The position numbers were made by a program, and so were the translations under genes. From contig CALSSA010000006.1 of the NCBI GenBank assembly GCA_943788875.1, positions 1 to 64,000 on the forward strand: a DNA stretch of 64,000 nt, given 5' to 3'. The notes under the pieces are model-generated. The model saw only the letters and a program-made list of their open reading frames with translations, ran no database searches and was not told where the DNA came from. Shown in pieces: positions 10,127-18,424 of the stretch. Each line of letters begins with the position of its first letter. Position 1 is the stretch's first letter. Source of the DNA: an uncultured Pseudomonadales bacterium (lineage in GTDB: Bacteria > Pseudomonadota > Gammaproteobacteria > Pseudomonadales > Porticoccaceae).

Positions 10127-12103
10127 TTAATTGTGCCACCAGAGCTTTAACCTCTGCCCCAACAGCTTATTATCCGCTGGCTGAATATGGGGACCAAATA
10201 AGAGCCCACTGACCACCTCCCCCTCATGACTGCAGGGTTTGCTGCCGCACTTCTGCAACTCAAAGGTAAAAGGCACTGGTGGCGGCAATATCCCACCCCC
10301 CTCAATTAAAGTGTAATGCTGCTGACCAAACGGATCCTCCTCGCGAGCAAAGGTAAACGGATTAAAGTTGTAAATACGCGCCTCACCCAGAGGGTCACAT
10401 GGCTGCTGACTGCAGGGCCTGTAACTGGCGACACTGGTTCGGTTGGCAATGGTCAATGCTCTGGTGACTATTTTTTCCCCAGTCGTCAGGGGCAGGTACC
10501 AGCCCCTGGGCTGTTTTTCCTCTGGCCGGCCAGCTGTCTCCATAATAGGAAGTTTTTGCAGATCACTTAGGGTTGCCACTGGAAGACTGCAGGCAACACT
10601 GTCCGCTGCAATACAATAATCTTTGTAGCTGATTAAATAATTCTGAATACCGGTTTGCAACGGTTTCTCGCGATCGCCAGAGCCAATAATAATGGCGTCA
10701 TAGCTGCCATCTGGGCTAGTGACAATATCCGGCGCAGTAAAGAATTTTTGTTTGCCGGGCAGCTGTAACAGCAGGCTTAGCTGCCAATTTTTGGGCTTGT
10801 TGCTATCCATATCAAGCCGCCATAATTGCCCACCAGTATCAGCAAAGTAGAGCCGATCAGCATAACCATTGCCATTACGGTCAATAACAGAAACCTCTGC
10901 CGGCACACTAAAAGGCAAACCAGCATGCTGCCAGATAATCTCACCAGTCAGAGCATTGAGCGACATAAGCCCTCTACCCTGAGATCTGCCCGCAGCAAAA
11001 TCATCGGCCTCCGGATCATAGCCCATGCCCATAAATACTGTAGTCACCACAGCATCCCCAGAAAGCTTTAGCTGATGGACCACAGGTTTTGACCAGGTCT
11101 GGCCCAGTTCGGCAAAGCCCGCATCCAGATTGGATTTATGCCAGAGAATCTCGGGTGAATCTGGCTCTGTAACATCGATAGCATAAAGCAGCCTGCCTCC
11201 GCGTCTGGCGGTGATAAAAATCACTGCCTTACTCTGCTCACCAATAGGATCATTGCCAATACTCTGCTGACTATTGTATTGCAGGTAACTGGTGACCGGC
11301 CCATCGAAGAAATAAGCCTTGTCGACATTAGCATTAGCCTGCTCTGCAACATAAAGCTGCCCTAATTTGGCAAAATGTTCTGGGGCGGTAAAGGCCCATT
11401 GTTCCTCACCATCTTTGGCGCTGATAAGTTGTGACTTTTCAACCGACCCCACCTTAACGCCATGAAACATACCCTCATTAGAGCCATAAAATGCATAGAG
11501 GCCGAAGCTTTCCCCATAGTCAATTAAGGCGGGTTGCGAATGAATAACATCACCGTGACCCTGTTGACTCCAGTTAATAATCTGAGTCATTTGCTCTTTA
11601 TCTGCAGCACCAAAGTAACTGGGCAGTAGGCTGGGGTTGTCGGCCTTGAGCGGCTCCATATGACTGCATCTGCCTGTGCATGTCAGATTAACTCTGTTAC
11701 TGCCTACATAGTCTCTAAGCCCCTGAGCCACTCCCCCAAGACTGACCTCAGACCCATCTGGACTATCCTTGCCACTGGTCCAGAAACTTCTCGCCTCAGC
11801 CGAAAACACAGGCGTACTTTTTTCCAGTGCTGGAGCTCCATCCGCATCCAGCAACATCAGCCGCCCACTTATTTTGTCTGTGCCCATCTGGTAGAGTTTT
11901 AAGTTACCAAGCCATCTGGCGTTGGTGGAAGGTCGGAAAAGACCATAATAAACCTGATTCTTATGACTGACACTGGGGCTTAAGGAGATCGGCACCTGAC
12001 CTGAGGTGAGCAAAGGATCAGTGGAAAAAAGGTCGATATCATCGGCAACACTGGTCAGAGCAATACATAAAAACACTGGTAAATAAGGATATTGCAGTTT
12101 CAT
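10127..12103 (-). CDS. pilY1: Short PilY1/PilC-type pilus tip protein
   Basis: PilY1 sits at the type IV pilus tip or cell surface and regulates retraction, adhesion and surface sensing. A signal peptide (residues 1-20) is followed directly by the C-terminal beta-propeller region. It contains the PilY1 calcium loop DRNGNGYADRLYF at about residues 408-420 and propeller strands such as LYAIDVTEPDSPEILW. Family members usually have about 1,000-1,300 residues with an N-terminal von Willebrand A-like domain; this one has 658 and shows no vWA or MIDAS motif. It ends the minor pilin operon after pilX, the usual position. The frame is clean, so it looks like a natural short form. Confidence 0.85.
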   Translation of the reverse strand: MKLQYPYLPVFLCIALTSVADDIDLFSTDPLLTSGQVPISLSPSVSHKNQVYYGLFRPSTNARWLGNLKLYQMGTDKISGRLMLLDADGAPALEKSTPVFSAEARSFWTSGKDSPDGSEVSLGGVAQGLRDYVGSNRVNLTCTGRCSHMEPLKADNPSLLPSYFGAADKEQMTQIINWSQQGHGDVIHSQPALIDYGESFGLYAFYGSNEGMFHGVKVGSVEKSQLISAKDGEEQWAFTAPEHFAKLGQLYVAEQANANVDKAYFFDGPVTSYLQYNSQQSIGNDPIGEQSKAVIFITARRGGRLLYAIDVTEPDSPEILWHKSNLDAGFAELGQTWSKPVVHQLKLSGDAVVTTVFMGMGYDPEADDFAAGRSQGRGLMSLNALTGEIIWQHAGLPFSVPAEVSVIDRNGNGYADRLYFADTGGQLWRLDMDSNKPKNWQLSLLLQLPGKQKFFTAPDIVTSPDGSYDAIIIGSGDREKPLQTGIQNYLISYKDYCIAADSVACSLPVATLSDLQKLPIMETAGRPEEKQPRGWYLPLTTGEKIVTRALTIANRTSVASYRPCSQQPCDPLGEARIYNFNPFTFAREEDPFGQQHYTLIEGGGILPPPVPFTFELQKCGSKPCSHEGEVVSGLLFGPHIQPADNKLLGQRLKLWWHN

Positions 12104-12115
12104 TATGAATCTCCT

Positions 12116-12601
12116 TTAACTGGGACAGTAACCTGGTAGATAACTAAATCCTATGCCCTGACTTATCACAGTGCTGGCCATGGAAGTTTGGTCAATTCCA
12201 CGCATATCGAGCTGCCAATAATATTTAACTGGGCAAGGGAGAGTGCCAGCAATAGACTGGTGCAGACTGCAGCCTGATGCTATTACCTCGTCAATACAGC
12301 TAAAGGCAATAATTTCAGTGGTGACAAATTTATCACTGAGGTCAGAGGGCAGCGGCACAGAAAAATGGCCATCAGCATTCAGGTACTGTTGATAATTTAT
12401 AAAATAATCAGCATCGCTAAGCAGGTAATTAATCATATTTTCCACCGACCGATCGACTGCTAACTGGCGCTGATCATGGCGCACCAACTGACTGGCAATA
12501 TTATTGGCGGTGATACTGGCTGTAGCCAATAGCGTCAGTAATAGCAGCATAATCAGAGCCAGCAGCAAAACCATTCCCCGCTGGAAAGCCATATTTATCA
12601 T
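12116..12601 (-). CDS. pilX: Type IV pilus minor pilin PilX
   Basis: PilX is a minor pilin of the priming complex under the pilus tip. The N-terminus (MAFQRGMVLLLALIMLLLL) has the hydrophobic stretch of PilX proteins with a Gly-Met rather than Gly-Phe junction, typical of this subfamily, followed by AAS-like TANNIASQL. Cysteines in the C-terminal half (CIDEV, GCSL, PCPVKYYW, GYCPS) could form disulfides. Its ATG overlaps the pilW stop (ATGA), and pilY1 starts 12 bases later, so it lies in the middle of a tightly packed operon. Confidence 0.82.
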   Translation of the reverse strand: MINMAFQRGMVLLLALIMLLLLTLLATASITANNIASQLVRHDQRQLAVDRSVENMINYLLSDADYFINYQQYLNADGHFSVPLPSDLSDKFVTTEIIAFSCIDEVIASGCSLHQSIAGTLPCPVKYYWQLDMRGIDQTSMASTVISQGIGFSYLPGYCPS

Positions 12602-13521
12602 TGATCACCCCCGATGGGCGTCGCATTTCTGAGTCTGCCAAAGCCGTAAAATAGCTTGCGTTTTTTATGGTCGGCAAAGGTGACATCGATTTTGTCAGCG
12701 TAGCTGTATGTCTGCTGGTCAGCCATCGCAGAGCTGCTTTCACTGCTGCTGAGTAATAGGTAATATTTTATGGCAACAATATTCTGCCACTCATCTGCAT
12801 TCTGCGGATTACTGACAAATGCCTGCCGAGACCCCTGACCATTGGCAATGCCATCACCGGAGCGGTCTATACCATAAAGTATCTGCAGATCATCAACTCC
12901 CTCGGCCAATGGCTCCGAGGGGCTGTAGCGACCTTTTATGAGGCGCCTGCGTTTAAGCACATGATCTGCGCTGACATAATAGATTGTCTGCGTCCAGACT
13001 CTGATTGCCGACGCCGTTATGCCATCTCTCTGTAGCAGGGAAAAGACTCTGGGATCGGCGCCGGTTGCGCGAATAAACTGGTTGCCCTGCACCTGGATAT
13101 AGTGCTGCTCAGGAAGCAGCGGCAGGCCGGGCAGCAAAGCTTGAATGTTGGCACGACGGATTAACAGGCTATCTGTATCCGCCAGCAAAGCTTCGCCGCC
13201 ACAGAGTAGATACCCCGGAACAACATTATCCAAACCATCGACTGGGTATGGCATAACAGCGCCATCAGTGGCGCACATATCAGGTTTCGATAGTTGCTCT
13301 TGGCTAGACAAATCAAGTGGCCCATAAAACCCGGCAAGGCTTATTTCGCGACCGATTGTACTGACCAGATAACGACCAGCTTCTAGAACCTCATTACCGA
13401 GGCGCAGTTGCCGACTGAGGTTAGTCCCCTGCAAGGCTGCACTGATAATGCCTATCGACAGTAACAAGGCCAGAGCGACCGAAATCAACAACTCAATTAA
13501 TGAAAACCCAGACCTATCCAT
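12598..13521 (-). CDS. pilW: Type IV pilus minor pilin PilW
   Basis: A prepilin-like protein with a very short leader: MDRSGFSLIELLISVALALL has the PilD cleavage site between G and F and the conserved Glu at position +5. The 307-residue length and the C-terminal segment GVDDLQILYGIDRSGDG match PilW. It overlaps both neighbours by a few bases. PilW, PilV, PilX, PilE and FimT/FimU form the tip priming complex that starts pilus assembly and presents PilY1. Confidence 0.87.
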   Translation of the reverse strand: MDRSGFSLIELLISVALALLLSIGIISAALQGTNLSRQLRLGNEVLEAGRYLVSTIGREISLAGFYGPLDLSSQEQLSKPDMCATDGAVMPYPVDGLDNVVPGYLLCGGEALLADTDSLLIRRANIQALLPGLPLLPEQHYIQVQGNQFIRATGADPRVFSLLQRDGITASAIRVWTQTIYYVSADHVLKRRRLIKGRYSPSEPLAEGVDDLQILYGIDRSGDGIANGQGSRQAFVSNPQNADEWQNIVAIKYYLLLSSSESSSAMADQQTYSYADKIDVTFADHKKRKLFYGFGRLRNATPIGGDQ

Positions 13522-13936
13522 GGCCCTGCTCGCTCAGATCAGCCCGCCGAATAAGTAAACTCAGACTGCTGCCTGATGGGTTCTCCTGATCACAGTTTGC
13601 TACCTCTGTGTCTCTCAACCCCTGCCATGCCAGACTCACCAGATAGGTATCCGCCCCATCCCAGTGAATACAGCCCTGACCATTAATCATGCCCCCGACT
13701 GGAATGTTGGCGGTAGACTCCTCAGTGTTATTGCTTATAATCTGACTGGCAGTATTATTTAGCCATTGAATGCCATGGAGTCGCTGATCAATATCCACTA
13801 ATTGAGCCTGAGCTCTGTTGTGTAACAAACCATAGCCAAGCAAGCCGACGGCAAAAATCAGCAGGCTCATCAAGACCTCAATCAAGGTAAAACCCTCAAT
13901 GCGCTTAACTAGACTATTGCTCATGCCAGCCCTCAT
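13514..13936 (-). CDS. pilV: Type IV pilus minor pilin PilV
   Basis: The prepilin motif EGFTLIEVLMSLLIFAVGLL gives a PilD cleavage site at G|F, and the protein is 140 residues. Downstream it has the PilV-like LLGYGLLHNRAQAQ and paired Cys residues. The frame begins inside the end of pilE (23-base overlap); a second ATG at 13924 would give an equally good leader. Assignment to PilV rather than another minor pilin rests on order and on the LIFAVGLLGY helix. Confidence 0.83.
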   Translation of the reverse strand: MRAGMSNSLVKRIEGFTLIEVLMSLLIFAVGLLGYGLLHNRAQAQLVDIDQRLHGIQWLNNTASQIISNNTEESTANIPVGGMINGQGCIHWDGADTYLVSLAWQGLRDTEVANCDQENPSGSSLSLLIRRADLSEQGHG

Positions 13937-14318
13937 TGGTCTGCCCCAAATGATCGAGGGTTAGGACTGCAGTGTTGAACTGTATGCTTCCCTCTATGGG
14001 TTTGGCCTGTAACCGGTAGGCCGGAGGTCGCGCCTTGTTGTCCAGATCAATAATGGCCACTGCATAATAATCGCTAACCTGTGCCTCAGGCTGGGTGCCA
14101 AGCATCTCCAGACTGCTAGCATAACGATGATGCTGAAAGATAAACTCATTCTGCAAACTAGAGAGTTCCAGCAAATATTGTTTTGCCGCCGCTGTATGGG
14201 TACGCTGTATTTTTTGTTGGTAATTGGGATAGGCCAATGAAGCCAGAATACTTAAAATGGCGAGCACGATAAGTATCTCCAATAGGGAAAAGCCTCGATT
14301 GCGATGTTGATTTAACAT
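13914..14318 (-). CDS. pilE: Type IV pilus minor pilin PilE
   Basis: A 134-residue prepilin with class III leader: RGFSLLEILIVLAILSILAS, cleaved at G|F, with Glu at +5. The following KIQRTHTAAAKQYLLELSSLQ and YASSLEMLG match minor pilins of the PilE group with the long N-terminal alpha helix. In Pseudomonas pilE closes the operon after pilY1; here it lies second, between fimT and pilV, a rearranged order. Confidence 0.83.
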   Translation of the reverse strand: MLNQHRNRGFSLLEILIVLAILSILASLAYPNYQQKIQRTHTAAAKQYLLELSSLQNEFIFQHHRYASSLEMLGTQPEAQVSDYYAVAIIDLDNKARPPAYRLQAKPIEGSIQFNTAVLTLDHLGQTNEGWHEQ

Positions 14319-14427
14319 TATGTATTGCTCCTAAAAAACTCAGTTTGGCTGGTTATCTATGAGCTAGAGCTATATACATCGCGATTGAATTCGCCTATAA
14401 ATGCTACTCGAGCGACCCCATGGGCCG

Positions 14428-14997
14428 CTAACAACTTATCTTTTTACCCCCGGCATCGTCATAGCTATCGCCATCAGTATCTGTGGACAAACGCACTCGC
14501 CCACTGCGAAAAACAATGGTCTGGCGACCATATTCACTTGCGCTGTCATTGCCGCAGAACAAGAAGTGGCCAGAGTCCAATGCCTCACCACTGCCGTTAA
14601 ATCGAATATAGGATCGGCCTGAAGCTCGCAGGCGAATATTTTTCGACTGGATCTTCAGGTCTAACTGCAGCTTATCGTCCCCATTCAGCAGATGGTCATT
14701 GTTATTGTCACGAAACACCAACAGCCGCTGGCCGCGTTGCTTAACGCATTGCCGGTCAATATCGGCCATACAAACCTTCCATGTTTGCTGATCGGCGACG
14801 GCTAGTCCACGAGCCAATTCCAAGGCACGACGAACCTCCCAGGCCTGATGGCTGACTGCCTGTCGATTTAACATATTGTTAAAGGAGGGCGCGGTGAGAC
14901 TAACTAAAATAGCCAGAATGGCCATGCTGACCAACAGTTCGACTAGAGTAAAACCTTGGTAGCTAGTGCAGCTTTTGCAACTGTGACTTGAGTTCAT
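14428..14997 (-). CDS. fimT: Type IV pilus minor pilin FimT/FimU (GspH family)
   Basis: The prepilin motif QGFTLVELLVSMAILAILVS is followed by a GspH/FimT-type globular domain of about 140 residues with AWEVRRALELARGLAV and a C-terminal disulfide pair (FLFCGN, KKISC). The N-terminal leader is 14-15 residues with three Cys residues, longer than usual. FimT proteins in some gammaproteobacteria bind DNA for natural transformation; I cannot tell from sequence whether this one does. It heads the minor pilin operon, 109 bases before pilE. Confidence 0.84.
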   Translation of the reverse strand: MNSSHSCKSCTSYQGFTLVELLVSMAILAILVSLTAPSFNNMLNRQAVSHQAWEVRRALELARGLAVADQQTWKVCMADIDRQCVKQRGQRLLVFRDNNNDHLLNGDDKLQLDLKIQSKNIRLRASGRSYIRFNGSGEALDSGHFLFCGNDSASEYGRQTIVFRSGRVRLSTDTDGDSYDDAGGKKISC

Positions 14998-15536
14998 CCT
15001 TAACTCTGTGGGTTGGGTCTAACCTCTTGGTAACCAGAATTAAAGCACAGGAAAATCCTCTGTACTGTAACAATGTGAAAAACGCGATCACTTTCCCAAA
15101 CCATACATCACCAGTATCACAGATTACAGTCGACCTATTACTCAATTTCTATTTCCCCGCATAATTAATCTGGAAGCTTAGATCATCTTTAAATCAAAAA
15201 TACAATCATATTAGTGCACATCACATTATTTACGTGAGGCCCGGTAACACTAGATTTTAATAATTCTTGAGTGAAAATAGCCAATTTGGTCCCCATCAAA
15301 AGCTGTAGTCACAATGTCCATAACTATGCTCCTGAGTTATATCTCAGCAAAAAATAGGAAATTGGTACCCGCCATATAGTTTTTATCAATCATACGGCTC
15401 AACAAAATATCATGTGCATATTAAGATTCAGTAAAACCTAGTGCTTAGAAACACATTGAGGTATTTGCAATACCATCTATAATCGAGAGTTCGGATAAAA
15501 TCACTCCGTTACAAAATAAAAATAATAGGCCTGATA
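14998..15536. other. Intergenic region between the minor pilin operon and an orphan membrane gene
   Basis: About 540 AT-rich bases lie between divergent genes. The operon promoter for fimT should lie here. I see no convincing sigma-54 (GG-N10-GC) or sigma-70 pair, no RNA gene and no long inverted repeat. Confidence 0.5.
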
Positions 15537-16205
15537 ATGAATACTTCTGTAAAAAATCTGAATTCAAATATTGAATCCTTAAGTTATATTTGGCTGTGGG
15601 CAGGAATAGGTCTGATATTCGCCATTGTCGGAATCCTACTGCTGTTAGGAGCCGATGAGCAGGAGGGCCTCCTCAAAGAGGGTGGTTTATTTGAGACTTT
15701 AACCGTGTTCGGATATCTTGCCTGTATTGTTTTGATTTGTGGTTTTTGGCCCCGGCAAAGGATAATAGCGCAATGGTATTTCTCTATTCTTATCATTTTA
15801 TTCATGCTGCGAGAACTCGACTATGACAAGCTACATTTCACTGTGGGGCTGTTGAATGCTCGGCAATATACAGGGGGTTTGGTCCCACTTCCTGAGCTTA
15901 TACTCTCTATCCTGATCGTTATCGCAATACTCACAGTGCTAACCTTAATCGTAACGAAAGAAGCACGCAGCTTTATAAATGGATTAGCGGCCTATAGATT
16001 AAGCTCGCTTGCAATAATGATTAGTCTTATGCTTGTTTTTGTGACTAAAGCTCTTGATGGCCTGTCCCGAAAGCTGTCTACATTTCTAGACCTAGAAATA
16101 ACACAGTCGTTTGAACTGCTGGCCTTAACATTCGAAGAAATTGGCGAGATGGGAATTCCAATCATGTTTGCGATTGCAATAATGTCGTCGAAATCTAATT
16201 CCTAG
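15537..16205 (+). CDS. Multi-pass membrane protein of unknown function
   Basis: 222 residues with about six hydrophobic segments (near residues 20-40, 52-68, 78-92, 120-142, 158-172 and 195-212). I do not recognise the family with certainty. Likely functional positions are the charged cytoplasmic or membrane-edge motifs LRELDYDKLHFTVGL, LDGLSRKLSTF and FEEIGEMGIP, which are unusually rich in acidic residues for loops next to membrane helices. It is an orphan: the pilin operon is divergent upstream and a small lipoprotein gene follows by 132 bases. No signal peptide is evident beyond the first helix. Confidence 0.7.
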   Translation: MNTSVKNLNSNIESLSYIWLWAGIGLIFAIVGILLLLGADEQEGLLKEGGLFETLTVFGYLACIVLICGFWPRQRIIAQWYFSILIILFMLRELDYDKLHFTVGLLNARQYTGGLVPLPELILSILIVIAILTVLTLIVTKEARSFINGLAAYRLSSLAIMISLMLVFVTKALDGLSRKLSTFLDLEITQSFELLALTFEEIGEMGIPIMFAIAIMSSKSNS

Positions 16206-16337
16206 CTCCATAGTCATTGTCTTTGATCTTATCCGGCTAACTTAAATATCGACATAAGCCTACATTTTGAAATTAAGAACATCTATAGGGCCCAAAAGCC
16301 TAAGTATTCTAATTGATACACTAACCTGGTAGTTACT

Positions 16338-16793
16338 ATGATATTAAAACTGATACCTAAACTGGCCCTCTGTTTATTAGTACTTCTGTCAGGTTGTGCA
16401 GGAACCCCAGAAGAAAGAAAGCAAATGAAAATGGAAGGCCAGGCACTCTACAGCCTGCACAGAAAGGAATGCTATGATCAGGCCTGGTCTAGACACCCAG
16501 CTGACTTTCAAACAGTGGCAGTAACAAGATCTCGCAGCAGGCAAATTCACGAAGGGATGACGTGCATTCGGGATGAGAATGCAAAAAATCGGGAAAACTG
16601 CTCAAACACCTATAGATCAGAACCTGAGTATTACACTACAGAGGAGACCAAGGACTTAAATAAGCAATATCGTGATAGTTTCTATGGATCCTGTCTAACC
16701 AACAAATGCAATGATGCTATTGGGGCAATGGCCAGGGACGAGGGATTTACGACATTGCAGGGGCAAAAATACTCTTATTGTAGGCAGGGTTAA
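16338..16793 (+). CDS. Small cysteine-rich lipoprotein of unknown function
   Basis: 151 residues with a lipoprotein signal (MILKLIPKLALCLLVLLSGC, lipobox LLSG|C), so it is probably anchored in the outer membrane. The mature part is polar and has six further Cys residues (KECYD, MTCIRD, ENCSN, GSCLTNKC, YCRQG), which suggests disulfides in the periplasm. No known domain is recognised. Confidence 0.7.
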   Translation: MILKLIPKLALCLLVLLSGCAGTPEERKQMKMEGQALYSLHRKECYDQAWSRHPADFQTVAVTRSRSRQIHEGMTCIRDENAKNRENCSNTYRSEPEYYTTEETKDLNKQYRDSFYGSCLTNKCNDAIGAMARDEGFTTLQGQKYSYCRQG

Positions 16794-16873
16794 GTGCTCG
16801 ACAATCTTTCACTCGCGCGGCTGTGCGTACAACACCCTAAGCTAACATACGAGGCCATATTGATACTGTAGTA

Positions 16874-17185
16874 CTATAACTCGTCCTCAGTGAAATGCGG
16901 GGGAACGAAGGGGTCATCGGGTGAGCCAATATTTTTCGGTATGCGAATATAGATTCCAAGCGGATCACAATCGGATGCGGCAGCCTCCGGCACTTGATAA
17001 CCTTTTATAGACAGGTATTCTCTTTCAACATCAGTACCCAGCAAACCGTCTCCAAATATTGGTCGCAGTATATTTTCAAACCGAATATCAAGCTTTTCCA
17101 GTGCCGCTTTAAAACCCTTTAACGAGCCATCAAACAGCGCACATTTTTGGTTGTTGACGTAGATTTGATATAGGTGAGTAATCAT
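16874..17185 (-). CDS. Small hypothetical protein
   Basis: 103 residues, no signal peptide or membrane segment. The N-terminus (MITHLYQIYVNNQKCALFDG) and the acidic, proline-containing tail look like a folded cytoplasmic protein, but no family is recognised. It stands alone between the small lipoprotein gene (convergent) and tRNA-Val. Confidence 0.5.
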   Translation of the reverse strand: MITHLYQIYVNNQKCALFDGSLKGFKAALEKLDIRFENILRPIFGDGLLGTDVEREYLSIKGYQVPEAAASDCDPLGIYIRIPKNIGSPDDPFVPPHFTEDEL

Positions 17186-17321
17186 ATTGATATATGAAAG
17201 GTTAGTTGGCGGCTTACCGATATTATAAGCAAATACACTGTGGTTTAGTCTTTGGACGGGAAACTATTATCCTAAAGAGGCGGATCTATGAGTTTTAAAA
17301 CAGAGGAATTATTCTCGGAAG

Positions 17322-17398
17322 CGGTAGGAACGAGTGAATTCGAATCACCGACCTCCTCGATGTCAACGAGGCGCTCTAACCAACTGAGCTACGCTCCT
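17322..17398 (-). tRNA. tRNA-Val (GAC)
   Basis: Reading the minus strand, the acceptor stem AGGAGCG pairs with CGTTCCT (one G-U pair). The D arm is GCTC...GAGC, the anticodon arm CCTCG-TTGACAT-CGAGG gives anticodon GAC, and the T arm is GGTGA-TTCGAAT-TCACT. The discriminator is A. The next three bases are CCG instead of CCA, unlike the two other tRNA genes in this window, so the terminal A would have to be repaired by the CCA-adding enzyme. Confidence 0.93.
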
Positions 17399-17574
17399 AT
17401 GGCTTCCGAAGAAGGGCATTTTACACAGCCGGCCTAACCTTCTCAACCAGAATTATCCTTTTGCGGAAACATGGTTGCATGAGCGTAAAAAAACCACTCC
17501 AATTGATTGAAACAGTCCGGGACTGGGTTTTTCCTTTGTGGGCTTATGCCTCTAGGCCGGCTTGTACAAAGACT

Positions 17575-18048
17575 TTAGTGCATCAAGGTGAGAGGCTGAG
17601 CTGCCTTGGACATCTGCTGTCCAACCCCTCGATCCACGCAGCTCGGGCCAATAAGATTATTGAGCTCGCCATAAAGTAGCCGCAGATATCGATCTACCCA
17701 TTTATGACGCACAGGATTCCACTGCAAATCCTTTTCTAATCGATTTATTGCCAACCAAATAACTTCCCGAGCCTGGGTCTGGCAATTTATATTGATAAAG
17801 GCACTGGCCAGCAGCCTAGCCGATGTACTGAACCAATCCCATGACACCTCAGACTCTACGGTCTGGTTGGTAAGTAGAATCTCTGCAGTCTCAAATGCGC
17901 ATCCTAAGTGAGGAATCGCATCGCTCCACAGCATATGGTCGCGGTAAAACTGCCCTGTATCGAACCCGACCTGCCAAAACTGTATGGCTTTACTGACATC
18001 TTTCTGTAACTGCTGACGATGGGCCGGACATAGAAATTGGATTTTCAT
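17575..18048 (-). CDS. Hypothetical cytoplasmic protein divergent from a Fur-box promoter
   Basis: 157 residues from the ATG at 18048, chosen because AAAGGA lies about nine bases upstream; a GTG 18 bases earlier would overlap this site. The protein is mostly helical (AKAIQFWQVGFDTGQF, HLGCAFETAEILL, SARLLASAFININCQTQARE), reminiscent of TPR-like helical pairs. I do not recognise the family. It is transcribed away from the Fur-box promoter at 18136-18171, so the shared intergenic region could make it iron-responsive too. Confidence 0.6.
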   Translation of the reverse strand: MKIQFLCPAHRQQLQKDVSKAIQFWQVGFDTGQFYRDHMLWSDAIPHLGCAFETAEILLTNQTVESEVSWDWFSTSARLLASAFININCQTQAREVIWLAINRLEKDLQWNPVRHKWVDRYLRLLYGELNNLIGPSCVDRGVGQQMSKAAQPLTLMH

Positions 18049-18135
18049 TAACAAAATTCCTTTCACAATCTGTTTATTTCAGATGGTTACGGAGCGATGA
18101 TTTATCCTAAAAAGCTCCAACAGAAAGAATTCTAG

Positions 18136-18171
18136 TTGACCTTTAATTAAATGTAAATGATAATCATTCGC
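18136..18171 (+). promoter_or_regulatory. Sigma-70 promoter overlapped by a strong Fur box
   Basis: TTGACC (18136-18141) and GATAAT (18159-18164) are 17 bases apart. A Fur box covers 18153-18171 (GTAAATGATAATCATTCGC) and matches the 19-base consensus GATAATGATAATCATTATC at 15 positions, including the complete core ATGATAATCATT. It lies exactly on the -10 element, the classic position for iron-dependent repression. The predicted start near 18171 leaves a leader of about 40 bases before the small gene at 18213. Confidence 0.82.
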
Positions 18172-18212
18172 ATTAAAGGTATAAATCAACTCCCAACTAG
18201 AGGGCAGACAGA

Positions 18213-18353
18213 ATGATGAAAGCACAGAGGCGACTGAGAGCAGCCCTCGGATTTAAAATCCTGCTACGGCTAACGCTGCTCACAATAATTATGCTGCTTT
18301 ATTTTTACAGCTGGTTTTTGCTTTATGGCGAGCCTTTATTACTAGTCAGTTAG
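18213..18353 (+). CDS. 46-residue Fur-controlled small membrane protein
   Basis: The frame begins with two ATGs (18213, 18216), preceded by AGAGGG at a suitable distance, and ends at TAG 18351-18353. The N-terminus is basic (KAQRRLRAALGFKILLR), followed by one long hydrophobic helix (LTLLTIIMLLYFYSWFLLYG), the pattern of a single-pass inner membrane micro-protein with cytoplasmic N-terminus. It is the first frame downstream of a promoter overlapped by a Fur box, so expression is predicted under iron limitation. manC starts 71 bases after the stop on the same strand and may be partly cotranscribed. I recognise no family. Confidence 0.65.
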   Translation: MMKAQRRLRAALGFKILLRLTLLTIIMLLYFYSWFLLYGEPLLLVS

Positions 18354-18424
18354 TCAATTGGCAGCTGTAAAGAAAACGGACTATTATTAAAGGATAGCAA
18401 TGGATGTAATAAAAGGAAGCTCGG

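Noticed and set aside
13707-13716. GGCGGTAG match to the RfaH ops core
   Set aside because: It lies inside the pilV coding sequence and on the wrong strand for transcription of that operon.
17288-17436. Plus-strand small frame running antisense through tRNA-Val, with a purine-rich stretch before its ATG
   Set aside because: The frame exists only because the tRNA antisense strand happens to be open; no protein features.
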